Below are positions 1-7,865 of a DNA stretch of 64,000 nucleotides, one piece after another. Each line of letters begins with the position of its first letter. Positions within the stretch are counted from its first letter, which is position 1. The notes below the pieces were generated by a model that was given only the letters and a program-made list of their open reading frames with translations, did not search any database and was not told the DNA's origin. A program made the translations under genes and the position numbers. Source of the DNA: Paenibacillus sp. (GTDB lineage: Bacteria > Bacillota > Bacilli > Paenibacillales > YIM-B00363); assembly GCF_031177825.1 (NCBI RefSeq), contig NZ_JAPSKE010000017.1, positions 1-64,000 on the forward strand. Direction: 5' to 3'.

Positions 1-51
1 TGCGGCCGTCGGGGGATTCTTCGTTGTATGGCGCTGCGTTGCGGCGCATGC

Positions 52-84
52 AAAAAGCGCGGCCCCGGCAATCCGGAACCGCGC
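52..84 (-). terminator. Rho-independent terminator of the tRNA-Thr gene
   Basis: Read on the minus strand, a 12-bp stem (GCGCGGTTCCGG with CCGGGGCCGCGC, two G-U pairs) with a 4-nt loop is followed by TTTTT. It starts 18 nt beyond the CCA end of the tRNA-Thr gene, so it probably ends that transcript. Confidence 0.8.
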
Positions 85-101
85 TGCGATATACGATGGA
101 A

Positions 102-177
<76 letters not shown>

Positions 178-201
178 GAAACTTCGAAGTCAACAGGATT
201 T

Positions 202-230
202 ATTATATGCGGTTCCCCGCAAAAACGCAA
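202..230 (-). promoter_or_regulatory. Sigma-A promoter of tRNA-Thr
   Basis: On the minus strand TTGCGT (225-230) is separated by exactly 17 nt from a perfect TATAAT (202-207), about 25 nt upstream of the mature tRNA 5' end. The rest of the 178-259 gap holds two copies of the ACTTCGAAG palindrome and nothing else recognisable. Confidence 0.7.
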
Positions 231-259
231 CCCCTTCTTCGAAGTTCTTTTTCACTCTG

Positions 260-694
260 TTAATAGCTGATTAACGCCGCTAACAACAGCCCGGTCGCGA
301 TGCTGAGACGCGAAGCGAACAAGCCGACGGAGACGTTGCCCTTCGGAATTTCGCTGATGACCCGGAACGGCGTCAGCCATTCGAACAAGTAGAATACGCC
401 GACCTGGAACACGACGCCCACGAACCCCCAGAGCGCTAAATCCCACAAGCTGACCGCATGGTACACCGCGGAGGCGAGCACGATGGCGAGGCCGATGATC
501 TTGCCGCCGAGATCGTGCGCCGCCGCCTTGGCCGCCGCGCCCTTCCGCGGATCGGTCGCGTCCGCGCCTTCGCGGATGAGGGCGAATTCGTTATACGGCG
601 TCGTCAGCTGAAACACGAAGATGCCGACCGCCATGATCGGGATCGTCACGACCAAATACAAGAAGAAATTCGAGAGAAATTCCCATTGACTCAT
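260..694 (-). CDS. DUF350 family membrane protein (YjfL-like)
   Basis: A 144-residue protein of four hydrophobic segments, with a charged loop (ADATDPRKGAAAKAAAHDLG) between the first and second. This pattern and the terminal GLFASRLSIATGLLLAALIS helix match DUF350 (YjfL/YshE). The molecular role is unknown; the family is repeatedly found beside glutathionylspermidine-synthase-like ATP-grasp enzymes, as here. Two starts are possible: this ATG (12 nt from AAGGAG) or a GTG 9 nt upstream (3 nt from it, at 703). I prefer the ATG. It is the last gene of a four-gene minus-strand unit (2776 to 260). Confidence 0.8.
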   Translation of the reverse strand: MSQWEFLSNFFLYLVVTIPIMAVGIFVFQLTTPYNEFALIREGADATDPRKGAAAKAAAHDLGGKIIGLAIVLASAVYHAVSLWDLALWGFVGVVFQVGVFYLFEWLTPFRVISEIPKGNVSVGLFASRLSIATGLLLAALISY

Positions 695-724
695 GTCCGT
701 CACACGCTCCTTATCGTTACGATC

Positions 725-1981
725 TTATTGCTGCAGCGCCACAGGCGCAAAGTACGCCGCGTTGCCGGTAATGCGCCCGCCGATGCGGGCGACGATCGCC
801 GACGGCCGTCCGCCGATCAGGAAGGCGCCCCAGAGCAGCCGCCCCTCCGTCTCCCCCCGCAGCGTCCGCACGCGGACGCGAGGCAGCTCCACGCGCTGCT
901 GATACACCGCCGGCTGATCCCAATACAACGACTCCCCATCCCGTTCCTCGGAGACGCCGTCCGCGTCGAACAGCTCGACCGCGCCCCCCTCCCGGCCGAA
1001 GATCGGCTTGCGGACGTACGGCGCCGAGCCGTGAAAGACGTTATCCATATACGTCGGAAGCATGTACTCCCGAATCGCCTCGTGCTCCTCCCGCGAGAAG
1101 AACGTACGCTGCTCGTGCAAGCTCCAGATAAGCGCCTGCAGCGCCTTCGTCTGCGCGATGAACGCCGACGGCGGATTCAACAGCGCGAGCCGGCGCCGCC
1201 CGATCAGATCGAGCGCATGCGCGCCGGTCGGATAGCCGTCTTCGTCGCGCTCCTCCGCGAGCTTCTCGAGCGCGTGCAGCCGGTACAGCAGATCGATCGG
1301 CGTATGCGTCTCGCCGTCTTCCTCCAGCGCGCACAGCCGGTCTCGGTAGACGCGAAGCGAAGACAGCGGGACGAAGCGCCCGCCGATGCCGGCGGTCTCG
1401 AGCAAATACCGCGTCGTTCCGGCGTCCTCCTCGTGCCAGTCGAGCGCCGCGAACGCGATGCGGTCCGGGTCGATTCGATAGCCGGTCTCCCGGTACGCGT
1501 CTACCGCCGCGCGGAAGGCGCCGGCGATCGACGACGCCATCCCTTCGTTCGGGTCGATGCGCCCGAGCGCCCGGCACACGTCGCCGTTCACGCGGAACGC
1601 CTCCACGACGCTCGTCGGCGTATCGCTGTTCCACTCGAGCATCTTCACCCCGTCCGGCGTCTCCGCGAAGTCGAACCGGCCGACGACGGTCGCGGCGGCC
1701 GAAAGCATCGGCAGCCGCACGGCGGCGAACGTCGCCTCCGGCAAGCCGAGCTGTCGCAGCAGCGCGTCGTCGGATTCGCGAACGACGCCCGCGACCTTCG
1801 CGTAGACGCGTCCGAGCCGCTCCGACGCTTCGGCGATCTCGCGGCGCAGCCGAGGCGATATGACCACAGGGTCCGCGAGCGCGTATTCTTCCCCTTCGAT
1901 CGTCTCCCACGGGAACGCCCCCGACGCTCGCAGCGGACCGTACAAGCGCTCGCGCTTCAGCGCGTAAGCTTCGTTCGTCAT
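725..1981 (-). CDS. Glutathionylspermidine synthase-like ATP-grasp protein
   Basis: A 418-residue protein of the GSP_synth/pre-ATP-grasp family (YjfC/YgiC type). Signs are the N-terminal YALADPVVISPRL region, the central KMLEWNSDTPTSVVE segment and the C-terminal RKPIFGREGGAVELF ATP-grasp segment. Characterised members form amide bonds between a carboxylate and an amine; the substrate in Gram-positive bacteria is unknown and no trypanothione-type chemistry should be assumed. The ATG at 1981 was chosen over an upstream in-frame start because the latter runs through the lipoprotein gene. It starts 4 nt after that gene and ends 30 nt before the DUF350 gene. The E. coli yjfKLMC cluster has the same partners (DUF350, YgiB/YjfM-type lipoprotein, ATP-grasp enzyme), so the four genes probably work together at the envelope. 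Confidence 0.85.
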   Translation of the reverse strand: MTNEAYALKRERLYGPLRASGAFPWETIEGEEYALADPVVISPRLRREIAEASERLGRVYAKVAGVVRESDDALLRQLGLPEATFAAVRLPMLSAAATVVGRFDFAETPDGVKMLEWNSDTPTSVVEAFRVNGDVCRALGRIDPNEGMASSIAGAFRAAVDAYRETGYRIDPDRIAFAALDWHEEDAGTTRYLLETAGIGGRFVPLSSLRVYRDRLCALEEDGETHTPIDLLYRLHALEKLAEERDEDGYPTGAHALDLIGRRRLALLNPPSAFIAQTKALQALIWSLHEQRTFFSREEHEAIREYMLPTYMDNVFHGSAPYVRKPIFGREGGAVELFDADGVSEERDGESLYWDQPAVYQQRVELPRVRVRTLRGETEGRLLWGAFLIGGRPSAIVARIGGRITGNAAYFAPVALQQ

Positions 1982-1985
1982 CCGT

Positions 1986-2294
1986 TCACCCGCCGCTTCC
2001 CGTCGAGCTGCCGATGCCGCCCTTCGATCCGGATACGCCCTTGGAGATGCCCGTGGACGGTTTCTTCTTGCCGTCGATGTCGACATCCGCGAAGGCGCTT
2101 CGATAATACACCTTCCGCCCGTTAATATAATGCATCCCGTACGCGCCGCCGCCGTCGTCGTCGCAATAGCTGTCGCCGTCGTCGTCGTAGCATTCGTCTT
2201 CGTCCAACGCGGCGCCCTGCGAGGAACAGCCGGACACCGTCAGCGCGGTGACCAGAAATAAGCCGACCATTCGGTTCGTGATCAACTTCTCCAT
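1986..2294 (-). CDS. Small acidic putative lipoprotein
   Basis: A 102-residue protein with a basic N-terminus, one hydrophobic helix and a lipobox-like VSGCS (Cys at residue 23). It continues with an Asp-rich stretch containing two Cys and a Ser/Gly tail, and is probably anchored to the outer face of the membrane. ATG 2294 is preceded by AAGGGGG. It lies between a 153-residue protein and the ATP-grasp gene in a tight operon. Position and composition recall the YjfM/YgiB lipoproteins that accompany ATP-grasp/DUF350 genes, but I see no strong sequence match. The Asp clusters could bind divalent metal; that is a guess. Confidence 0.7.
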   Translation of the reverse strand: MEKLITNRMVGLFLVTALTVSGCSSQGAALDEDECYDDDGDSYCDDDGGGAYGMHYINGRKVYYRSAFADVDIDGKKKPSTGISKGVSGSKGGIGSSTGSGG

Positions 2295-2314
2295 GATTCC
2301 ATTCCCCCTTCCGC

Positions 2315-2776
2315 TCAGCCCTCGGCCGATCTCGTCGCGTAGTATACATACACGCCGCGGTCTTCGTCTACCTCCGTCGACGATCGGTTCCAAGGGATGC
2401 CGTTCCAATCGATCGCGTCGGATTGAAGCAGCAGCAACGCGTCGTCGTCGTCCGCGTAGCGGAACGTATGCAGCAGCGGGTACGTCTCCGCTTCCTCGGC
2501 ATATTCCCGGAACTCGACTCGAATGCCGCCGCCGAGCGCGATCGCTCCCGTCGCGTCCGGCACGGCCGCGTTCTCCTCCGTCGCGGACCGGACGTAGACG
2601 ACGTACAAGCCTCTCTGCTGCGCCGCGGACAGCTTCTCGTACACGACGCCGTCCTTGACGAAGTAATCGCAAGCGAACCGCAGCGAAATCTCGTCCTTGT
2701 CGATGCGATTGTACACGTACAACAACGGATACCCGCCAGTCGCATCCGACAACCGATATTCCAAACGAGCTGCCAA
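2315..2776 (-). CDS. Hypothetical protein, first gene of the ATP-grasp/DUF350 operon
   Basis: A 153-residue acidic soluble protein with many aromatic residues and no signal peptide. I do not recognise its family. The start is TTG at 2774-2776, seven nt after AGGAGG; no ATG fits the ribosome site. It lies 20 nt upstream of the lipoprotein gene and so probably belongs to the same unit as the ATP-grasp enzyme. The pattern of alternating beta-like stretches (GLYVVYVRS, GVYVYYATRS) suggests a small all-beta fold. Related clusters encode DUF2491/DUF4178-type cytosolic partners in this position, but the match is not provable by eye. Confidence 0.7.
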   Translation of the reverse strand: MAARLEYRLSDATGGYPLLYVYNRIDKDEISLRFACDYFVKDGVVYEKLSAAQQRGLYVVYVRSATEENAAVPDATGAIALGGGIRVEFREYAEEAETYPLLHTFRYADDDDALLLLQSDAIDWNGIPWNRSSTEVDEDRGVYVYYATRSAEG

Positions 2777-2903
2777 CCGAAACCCTCCTCGTGTTCGTAA
2801 GAATGACGTTTCATACGCGCCTCGCGATCATCGGTTCCTGCACATCTTATTCGCCGCCGTCGCGCGATATCCCTTCCGATGCGGGACGCACGTTCCCGCC
2901 GGA

Positions 2904-2932
2904 TTGACATACAATATAGAAAGCGCTATCAT
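2904..2932 (+). promoter_or_regulatory. Sigma-A promoter with an overlapping cre-like site
   Basis: TTGACA (2904-2909), a 17-nt spacer and TATCAT (2927-2932) form a near-consensus sigma-A promoter 48 nt before the gene at 2980. The 16-mer TAGAAAGCGCTATCAT (2917-2932) matches the CcpA cre consensus WTGNAARCGNWWWCAW at 15 of 16 positions and covers the -10 box. That placement would give catabolite repression. Confidence 0.65.
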
Positions 2933-2979
2933 TAATGTAGTCATAATTTTCTGACATTTTTGACGTAGGGGGGATCGCG

Positions 2980-3168
2980 ATGTTTTTCGAATCCGAATAC
3001 CGCCGTAAAGCTATGGAGCATTGGCAGTCGTCCCGAGCGGAGACGGAACGCGAGATCGCCGAGGACGTAAGGAAGACCCAGGAGCAGCTTCAGGGCTGGA
3101 TCGAACGAACCAGAACCCGCCTGCATTCGTTGGTTTCCTACGGGCGTTCGTTTAACCGATACGAATAA
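2980..3168 (+). CDS. Small charged helical protein, unknown function
   Basis: A 62-residue soluble protein rich in Arg, Glu and Gln, predicted to be nearly all helix (EREIAEDVRKTQEQLQGWIE). There is no signal peptide or known domain. The ATG follows AGGGGGG at a good distance, a consensus promoter lies upstream (2904-2932) and a strong terminator directly downstream. It is therefore a well-formed single-gene unit despite its size. A candidate cre site in its promoter suggests repression by a preferred carbon source. I cannot assign a function. Confidence 0.75.
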   Translation: MFFESEYRRKAMEHWQSSRAETEREIAEDVRKTQEQLQGWIERTRTRLHSLVSYGRSFNRYE

Positions 3169-3172
3169 ATAC

Positions 3173-3225
3173 GGAAGGGCTGCCGGACCAGCGACGATGT
3201 CGTCGGGACGGCAGCCCTTCCTTTT
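3173..3225 (+). terminator. Rho-independent terminator between convergent genes
   Basis: A 13-bp perfect stem, GGAAGGGCTGCCG with its complement, followed on the plus strand by TTTTAT. It lies 4 nt after the stop of the 62-residue gene and also covers the end of the convergent TatD gene, so it may serve both directions. Confidence 0.85.
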
Positions 3226-4018
3226 ATCCGTATAAGCGCTCCGCGTTCCGCGCCAGCGTCTCCGCCGCCTGCTCCGGCGTCAGACCGTAGGCCTCGGCGA
3301 TCCGCCCCGTCACGTCCTGCACCATCGACGGATGCGTCTCCCGCCCTTCGAAGGGCCCCTCGAACGGCCACGGGCCGTCCGTCTCGGTCAACGTCAGCTC
3401 GAGCGGGATGCGCCCGAGCAGCGGCCGCGTCTCCGCGTCGTACAAGCAGTCCGGCGTGAACGACACGTACCAACCGCCTCGGACGATCCGCTCGATCGCG
3501 AGCTCGTCCCCCTTGAACCAGTGGAAATGGGCCTTCCGCGCTCCCGCCGCCTCGAGGACGTCGCAAGCCTTATGCGCGTCTTCGTATACCGCGTGCAAGG
3601 CTAGCGGCAGGTCGAAGCGGGCCGCGAACGCCGCGAACCGCTCGAGCAGCCGAACGTACGGCGCCTCGTCGAACGGCAAGCCCGCTCGCTCCGCCTCCTG
3701 GCGCGAGTAATACGGCAAGCCGACCTCGCCGACCGCGAATCGCTCGCCGCTCGCCGCGCGCGACTCCATCCACGCGAACAGCGCGTCGGCCGTCTCGTCG
3801 TCGGGCGCCGGCTGCTCCGGATGGAAGCCGTACGCCGGACGCACGACGCCCGGGAACGCGGCGGCCAGCGCCGCCGTGCGCTCCGAGGAGGCGAGGTCCA
3901 TCGAGACGGCGACGAGCGCGCCGACGCCGGCGGCGACGCTCTCCCGGACGAGCGCATCCGCGCGTTCGCCGTAGCGCTCGAGGTGCAGATGCGCGTCCCA
4001 ATACCGGCGCGGTCTCAT
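3224..4018 (-). CDS. TatD family metal-dependent hydrolase
   Basis: A 264-residue TatD_DNase-type amidohydrolase. Metal-binding motifs are in order: DAHLHL near the start, GEVGLPYY (Glu ligand), LALHAVYED (His ligand), AHFHWF (HxH/HxW) and TETDGPWPF (Asp ligand). Family members are 3'-5' exonucleases or metal-dependent hydrolases of small substrates. The ATG overlaps the stop of the upstream ABC ATPase by 4 nt (ATGA), so it is translationally coupled to the thiamine-precursor transporter operon. That context suggests a hydrolase acting on a thiamine-related degradation product, but the enzyme could equally be a DNase; the linkage is inference. Confidence 0.85.
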   Translation of the reverse strand: MRPRRYWDAHLHLERYGERADALVRESVAAGVGALVAVSMDLASSERTAALAAAFPGVVRPAYGFHPEQPAPDDETADALFAWMESRAASGERFAVGEVGLPYYSRQEAERAGLPFDEAPYVRLLERFAAFAARFDLPLALHAVYEDAHKACDVLEAAGARKAHFHWFKGDELAIERIVRGGWYVSFTPDCLYDAETRPLLGRIPLELTLTETDGPWPFEGPFEGRETHPSMVQDVTGRIAEAYGLTPEQAAETLARNAERLYG

Positions 4019-4812
4019 GCGTGCACGTTCCCGGACCGGAGCGTCTCGTAGATCCGCTTCTTCAAGTCGAGGAAGGCGCCCTCCGACGTCACCGTCTCGT
4101 CCCGCGGACGACCGAACGGCACGTCGACGACGTCCGCTACCGTCGCCGGTCGGCCCGCCAGTACATAGACGCGGTCCGACAGAAGCAGCGCCTCTTCGAT
4201 GCTGTGCGTCACGAACAAGACGGACCGCCGCGTCTCCTCCCAGATGCGCAGCAGCCACTGCTGCATCTCGATCCGAGTGAGCGCGTCCAATGCGCCGAAC
4301 GGCTCGTCGAGGCACATCAGCTCCCCCGGAGCCAGCAGCGCCCGCAGGAACGACGCCCGCTGCCGCATGCCGCCCGACAGCTGATGCGGCAGCGCCTCCT
4401 CGTAGCCGGATAGCCCGACGCGGCCGAGCCACTTCCGGGCCGTCGCCCGCGCGGCCGTCTTGGACGCGCCGGCGATTTCCTGCGACAACACGACGTTGTC
4501 CAGGATGCTTCGCCACGGGAACAGGCTATCGTGCTGCGGCATATAACTGATGAGCCCGCGCTGACCGGTCACGTCCCGCCCGTCCAACAGCACCTGGCCC
4601 GTCGTGGGCTCGGTCAATCCGCCGATCATATAAAACAACGTGCTCTTCCCGCTTCCCGACGGACCGACGACCGACACGAACTCCCGATCCTTCACCGCAA
4701 GATCGATGTTCGTCAGCACGTCGGCCGTCTGTCCGCCGATGCGGTACGACTTCGCTATCGAGCGCAGCTCCAGCTTGTAAGCCGCGGACCCGTCCTCCGA
4801 TTTCGTTGCCAT
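4015..4812 (-). CDS. thiZ: ABC transporter ATPase for thiamine precursor (ThiZ-like)
   Basis: A 265-residue nucleotide-binding subunit of the nitrate/taurine/sulfonate-HMP class. It has Walker A GPSGSGKST, the signature LSGGMRQR, Walker B LMCLDEPFGALD and a switch His in FVTHSIEEA. It energises import through the permease encoded 11 nt upstream. The ATG at 4812 follows GGGAGGAAG; longer in-frame extensions would overlap the permease gene. It lies in the TPP-riboswitch operon from 6925 to 3224. The assignment to thiamine-pyrimidine uptake rests on the riboswitch and the ThiY-like binding protein. Confidence 0.85.
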   Translation of the reverse strand: MATKSEDGSAAYKLELRSIAKSYRIGGQTADVLTNIDLAVKDREFVSVVGPSGSGKSTLFYMIGGLTEPTTGQVLLDGRDVTGQRGLISYMPQHDSLFPWRSILDNVVLSQEIAGASKTAARATARKWLGRVGLSGYEEALPHQLSGGMRQRASFLRALLAPGELMCLDEPFGALDALTRIEMQQWLLRIWEETRRSVLFVTHSIEEALLLSDRVYVLAGRPATVADVVDVPFGRPRDETVTSEGAFLDLKKRIYETLRSGNVHA

Positions 4813-4823
4813 GACTTCCTCCC

Positions 4824-5588
4824 TTACTCCCGGTCGATCTGCCAACGGATTACCCGCCGCTCGACGGCGACGACCAGGCCGAACAGTACCAAGCTGAGCG
4901 ACGCGATGAAGACGATCGCTACGAACATGTTGTCCACCTGAAAGCCCGAATGCATTAAATTCAAGTAGACGCCAAGTCCCTTCTTGGCACCGACCCATTC
5001 CGAAATGACGGCGCCCAATACGCTGTACGCGGCCGACACCTTCAGGCCCGAAAACATCGAGGGCATCGACCAGGGCAGTTCCAGCTTCACGAACGTCTGC
5101 CAGCGCGTCGCGCCGGCCATCCGCATATACCCTACCATGCTGCGATCGGCGCGGGCAAGTCCGTCTAAAGTCGCAATCGCGATCGGGAAGAAGCACACCA
5201 TCGTGAGAAGCATGAGCTTCGGCTGAAGGCCGAAGCCGAACCACACGACGAGCAGCGGCGCGAGCACGATCGTCGGCACGTTCTGCGACAGAAGCAGCAG
5301 CGGCGCCACCGCCCGTCGAAGCAGCGGAGACAGATGCAGCGCGAACGCGACGGCGAGGCCGACGACGGCCCCGAGCGCATAGCCGACGACGGCGATCACG
5401 AGCGTCGATCCCATGTGGGAGAATACGATCGCCGGATTTTCGAGGAACGCCGCCGCGACGGCCAAGGGGCCCGGGAACAGGAACGGCGGAAACCACTCCA
5501 GCCGCGCGATCGTCTCCCACGCGCCGAGGAACAGCAGCGCCGCCGCCGCGGGAGGCAGGAACGCGCGGAACGCGGCCGCCGCCCTCAT
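4824..5588 (-). CDS. thiX: ABC transporter permease for thiamine precursor (ThiX-like)
   Basis: A 254-residue integral membrane protein with six hydrophobic segments and the binding-protein-dependent transport motif region (RMAGATRWQTFVKLELPWSMP, the EAA loop that docks on the ATPase). It resembles SsuC/TauC/ThiX permeases. The start overlaps the stop of the DUF77 gene by 4 nt. With the ATPase downstream and the binding protein upstream it forms a complete importer, probably for formylaminopyrimidine or HMP. Confidence 0.85.
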   Translation of the reverse strand: MRAAAAFRAFLPPAAAALLFLGAWETIARLEWFPPFLFPGPLAVAAAFLENPAIVFSHMGSTLVIAVVGYALGAVVGLAVAFALHLSPLLRRAVAPLLLLSQNVPTIVLAPLLVVWFGFGLQPKLMLLTMVCFFPIAIATLDGLARADRSMVGYMRMAGATRWQTFVKLELPWSMPSMFSGLKVSAAYSVLGAVISEWVGAKKGLGVYLNLMHSGFQVDNMFVAIVFIASLSLVLFGLVVAVERRVIRWQIDRE

Positions 5589-5884
5589 GCTCTCGGATAT
5601 TTCGCGAGCAGGCGGTCCATCGAAGCGCCGTTCGTCGGGTTATACGAAATCTTCACCTGCGAGAGGACGCTCGGCGCGCCGATCGCGATCATCGCTTCGT
5701 TCATCCGCTTCACGACGTCGAGCAGCTCCGCGAGCTCGCCTTCCATCGTCGTCTCGAGCGGACCGACCAAATAAGGCACGCCCGACGCGGCGATCACCTC
5801 GATCGCCCGGTCGACGTACGGAATGACGCTCTCCCCGTTCGGGGTTTTCGGAAGGATTTGGATGCTAACCAGTGCGTTCGCCAT
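5585..5884 (-). CDS. Thiamine-binding YkoF/MTH1187-type protein (DUF77)
   Basis: A 99-residue protein of the thiamine-binding DUF77/MTH1187 family. It starts MANALVSIQILPK, has GVPYLVGPLETTMEGE in the middle and ends with the QVKISYNP strand. Characterised relatives bind thiamine or HMP in the cytoplasm. It lies between the substrate-binding protein and permease genes, overlapping the latter by 4 nt. This fits a cytosolic carrier or sensor for the imported pyrimidine. The ATG follows AGGGGG. Confidence 0.85.
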   Translation of the reverse strand: MANALVSIQILPKTPNGESVIPYVDRAIEVIAASGVPYLVGPLETTMEGELAELLDVVKRMNEAMIAIGAPSVLSQVKISYNPTNGASMDRLLAKYPRA

Positions 5885-5899
5885 ACGTTCGGTTCCCCC

Positions 5900-6925
5900 T
5901 TATTCCGGAATAAAGTCGTTCGTGAACGCCTTCGCGGCGTCGAATTCACCTTCCATGACGCCGTGCTCGGTCATCCAGGCGGCGTAATTTTCCCACACCT
6001 CGAGCTTCTGTTCGCCCCACCGCGCCGCATCGTCGATATACTTCTCGCTGAGCCACTTCTGGCTCGCGACGACGAGCTCCTCGTTCAGCTCCGGCACCGC
6101 GGCCAATAATGCCTTCGCGCTCTCCTCCGGGTGCTCGGCCGCATAGGTGTACCCCTTGGACGTCGCGCGGACGAATTTCTCTACGAGCTCCGGATCGTCC
6201 GCGATCAGCTTTTCGTTCGTGATGACGACAGGCGTGTAATAGTCCAATTTCTTAGAGTAGTCCGTCAAATAGACGATATCGATCGGCTCGCCGCGGAGCT
6301 CGGATTCGATGCCGGTCCACCCGTAGAAAATCCAGGCGAAGTCGATGCCGTTCTCCTTCATCGTGAAGAAGTCGGAATTGCCGGCGCTAAGCATCTCCAC
6401 CTTGGAGAAGTCGGCGCCCGCCTCCTGCATGAGCGACTCGATCATCGCGGACTCGATCGGCGAGCCCCAGCCGCCGTACGTCTTGCCTTCGAAGTCCTTC
6501 GGCGACTTGAGGCCGACGGACGCCGGCGCCGCGAAGCCGGACGTATTGTGCTGGATGACGGCCGCGATCGAGACGAGCGGGAAGCCTTGGGTGCGCGCGA
6601 GCGTCACGTTCTCCTGCACGCTGATGCCGAACTCGACTTCGCCCGACGCGACGACGGCGTCCCCGCCCGCGTCGCCCGGTTGAATGATATCGACGTCGAG
6701 GCCCTCTTCTTCGTAATAGCCTTCCGCGTCGGCGACATACAGTCCCGTATGGTTCGTATTCGGCGTCCAATCGAGTACCAGCGTCACCTTCCGGAGCGCG
6801 TCCCCGCCTTCCGCCTGACCTCCCTGCCCTTGCTGTCCTCCCGCCGCGCAGCCCGTCAGCGCCGCCAGCGCGAGCGCGGAAGCCGCGAAGGCGAATCCCC
6901 ACTTCTTCGTCCATGCCAACTTCAT
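5900..6925 (-). CDS. thiY: Thiamine pyrimidine precursor-binding lipoprotein (ThiY-like)
   Basis: A 341-residue secreted solute-binding protein of the NMT1/THI5-like family. A signal peptide ends in the lipobox LTGCA (Cys at about residue 26). It then carries the family signature LDWTPNTNHTGLYVADAEGYY and a GGWGSPIES ligand-loop region. Relatives bind N-formyl-4-amino-5-aminomethyl-2-methylpyrimidine, a salvageable thiamine breakdown product. It is the first gene of the operon, behind a TPP riboswitch and terminator. The start follows GGGAGAAGAGAA. Confidence 0.9.
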   Translation of the reverse strand: MKLAWTKKWGFAFAASALALAALTGCAAGGQQGQGGQAEGGDALRKVTLVLDWTPNTNHTGLYVADAEGYYEEEGLDVDIIQPGDAGGDAVVASGEVEFGISVQENVTLARTQGFPLVSIAAVIQHNTSGFAAPASVGLKSPKDFEGKTYGGWGSPIESAMIESLMQEAGADFSKVEMLSAGNSDFFTMKENGIDFAWIFYGWTGIESELRGEPIDIVYLTDYSKKLDYYTPVVITNEKLIADDPELVEKFVRATSKGYTYAAEHPEESAKALLAAVPELNEELVVASQKWLSEKYIDDAARWGEQKLEVWENYAAWMTEHGVMEGEFDAAKAFTNDFIPE

Positions 6926-6978
6926 TTCTCTTCTCCCCCGTCTCTCCTATTTTGTCCGATTCGTTATAGGCATCCAGC

Positions 6979-7027
6979 AAAAAAATAGACCGCCCCCGGG
7001 CATACGGATGCATGCCTAAGGACGGTC
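6979..7027 (-). terminator. Intrinsic terminator of the TPP riboswitch
   Basis: On the minus strand GACCGTCC pairs with GGGCGGTC, enclosing an inner GGCAT/ATGCC stem, and is followed by TATTTTTTT. It lies 23 nt after the aptamer and 54 nt before the thiY start, the usual expression platform of a transcription-terminating TPP riboswitch. Confidence 0.85.
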
Positions 7028-7049
7028 GTCGCGTCGCAAATATTCGCGG

Positions 7050-7134
7050 TTCTCTACGCTGGCATTACCCAGATCAGATTCACGGTCAGGAACACAAGGC
7101 TCCACTCTCAGCCGAACTTCATTCAGCCCCCGGT
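7050..7134 (-). promoter_or_regulatory. TPP riboswitch (THI element)
   Basis: The minus-strand RNA carries the conserved thi-box segments in order: GGGGGCTGA, the CTGAGAG bulge (7106-7111), then TGAATCTGATCTGG and ATCTGGGTAATGCCAGCGT closing with AGAGA. When thiamine pyrophosphate binds, the downstream hairpin is expected to terminate transcription of the thiY-thiX-thiZ-tatD operon. Confidence 0.93.
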
Positions 7135-7161
7135 TTCCGTATTCGATTGTCGGACACATCG

Positions 7162-7190
7162 AGTATAGTAGAACCGCGCCCGCTTGGCAA
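7162..7190 (-). promoter_or_regulatory. Sigma-A promoter of the TPP-riboswitch operon
   Basis: On the minus strand TTGCCA (7185-7190), 17 nt and TATACT (7162-7167), about 28 nt upstream of the aptamer. Both boxes match five of six consensus positions. Confidence 0.7.
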
Positions 7191-7289
7191 GAGGAGGCAA
7201 CTCGAAACTTCGATTGATGGCATAGGCGGGGCCGCGTTCGAATACCTTGTATCGAATTTAATCTTAGGAAGCGTAAAGGAGAGCGATCT

Positions 7290-7865
7290 ATGAGTTCGAA
7301 TGCGGAAATTCGCGCGGCCGCGCGCGACGCCCTGCGCGGGCAATGGGGCATGGCGGTGCTGGTCGCCTTCGTGTACATGGCGATCACGGCGGCGATCGGC
7401 AGCATCCCCGTCGTGAAAAATATCGGCCCGCTGCTGCTCGGCGGCCCGCTGGCATTCGGGTTGTACGCGTATTTCCTGCACGTCGTTCGGGGGAACCGCC
7501 CCGAGTTCGGCGTTATGTTTTCCGGCTTTCAAAAGTTCGTGCCGACCCTAGCCTTGTATTTGCTGCAGGCGATCTTCGTCCTCCTATGGATGCTGCTGCT
7601 GATCGTTCCCGGCATCATCGCCGCTCTCCGCTATTCGATGTCGTACTTCATCCTGCTCGAAAACCCCGGCTTGTCGCCGCTCGACGCAATCCGTCAAAGC
7701 AAGGAAATGATGCAGGGACATAAGATGCAGCTCTTCCTCCTGCAGCTCAGCTTTATCGGATGGGCCCTTCTCTGCGTCTTAACGCTCGGCATAGGGCTCT
7801 TATGGCTGGTACCTTACATGCAGACGTCCATGGCCGCCTTCTACGAGCGGTTGAAATCCGCGTAA
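7290..7865 (+). CDS. DUF975 family integral membrane protein
   Basis: A 191-residue membrane protein that starts with the family hallmark SSNAEIRAAARDALRGQWG. About five hydrophobic helices follow, with the conserved PGIIAALRYSMSYFILLENP segment and the DAIRQSKEMMQGHK loop. DUF975 proteins are common in Firmicutes; their role is unknown. AAAGGAG sits 8 nt before the ATG. It is transcribed away from the thiamine operon. A GC hairpin (about 7870-7890) follows but lacks a T-run. Confidence 0.85.
   Translation: MSSNAEIRAAARDALRGQWGMAVLVAFVYMAITAAIGSIPVVKNIGPLLLGGPLAFGLYAYFLHVVRGNRPEFGVMFSGFQKFVPTLALYLLQAIFVLLWMLLLIVPGIIAALRYSMSYFILLENPGLSPLDAIRQSKEMMQGHKMQLFLLQLSFIGWALLCVLTLGIGLLWLVPYMQTSMAAFYERLKSA

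Noticed and set aside
458..2125. A 555-codon open frame on the plus strand opposite the ATP-grasp gene
   Set aside because: Arg-rich low-complexity translation typical of the antisense of a high-GC gene; no ribosome site, and the minus-strand frames have recognisable families.
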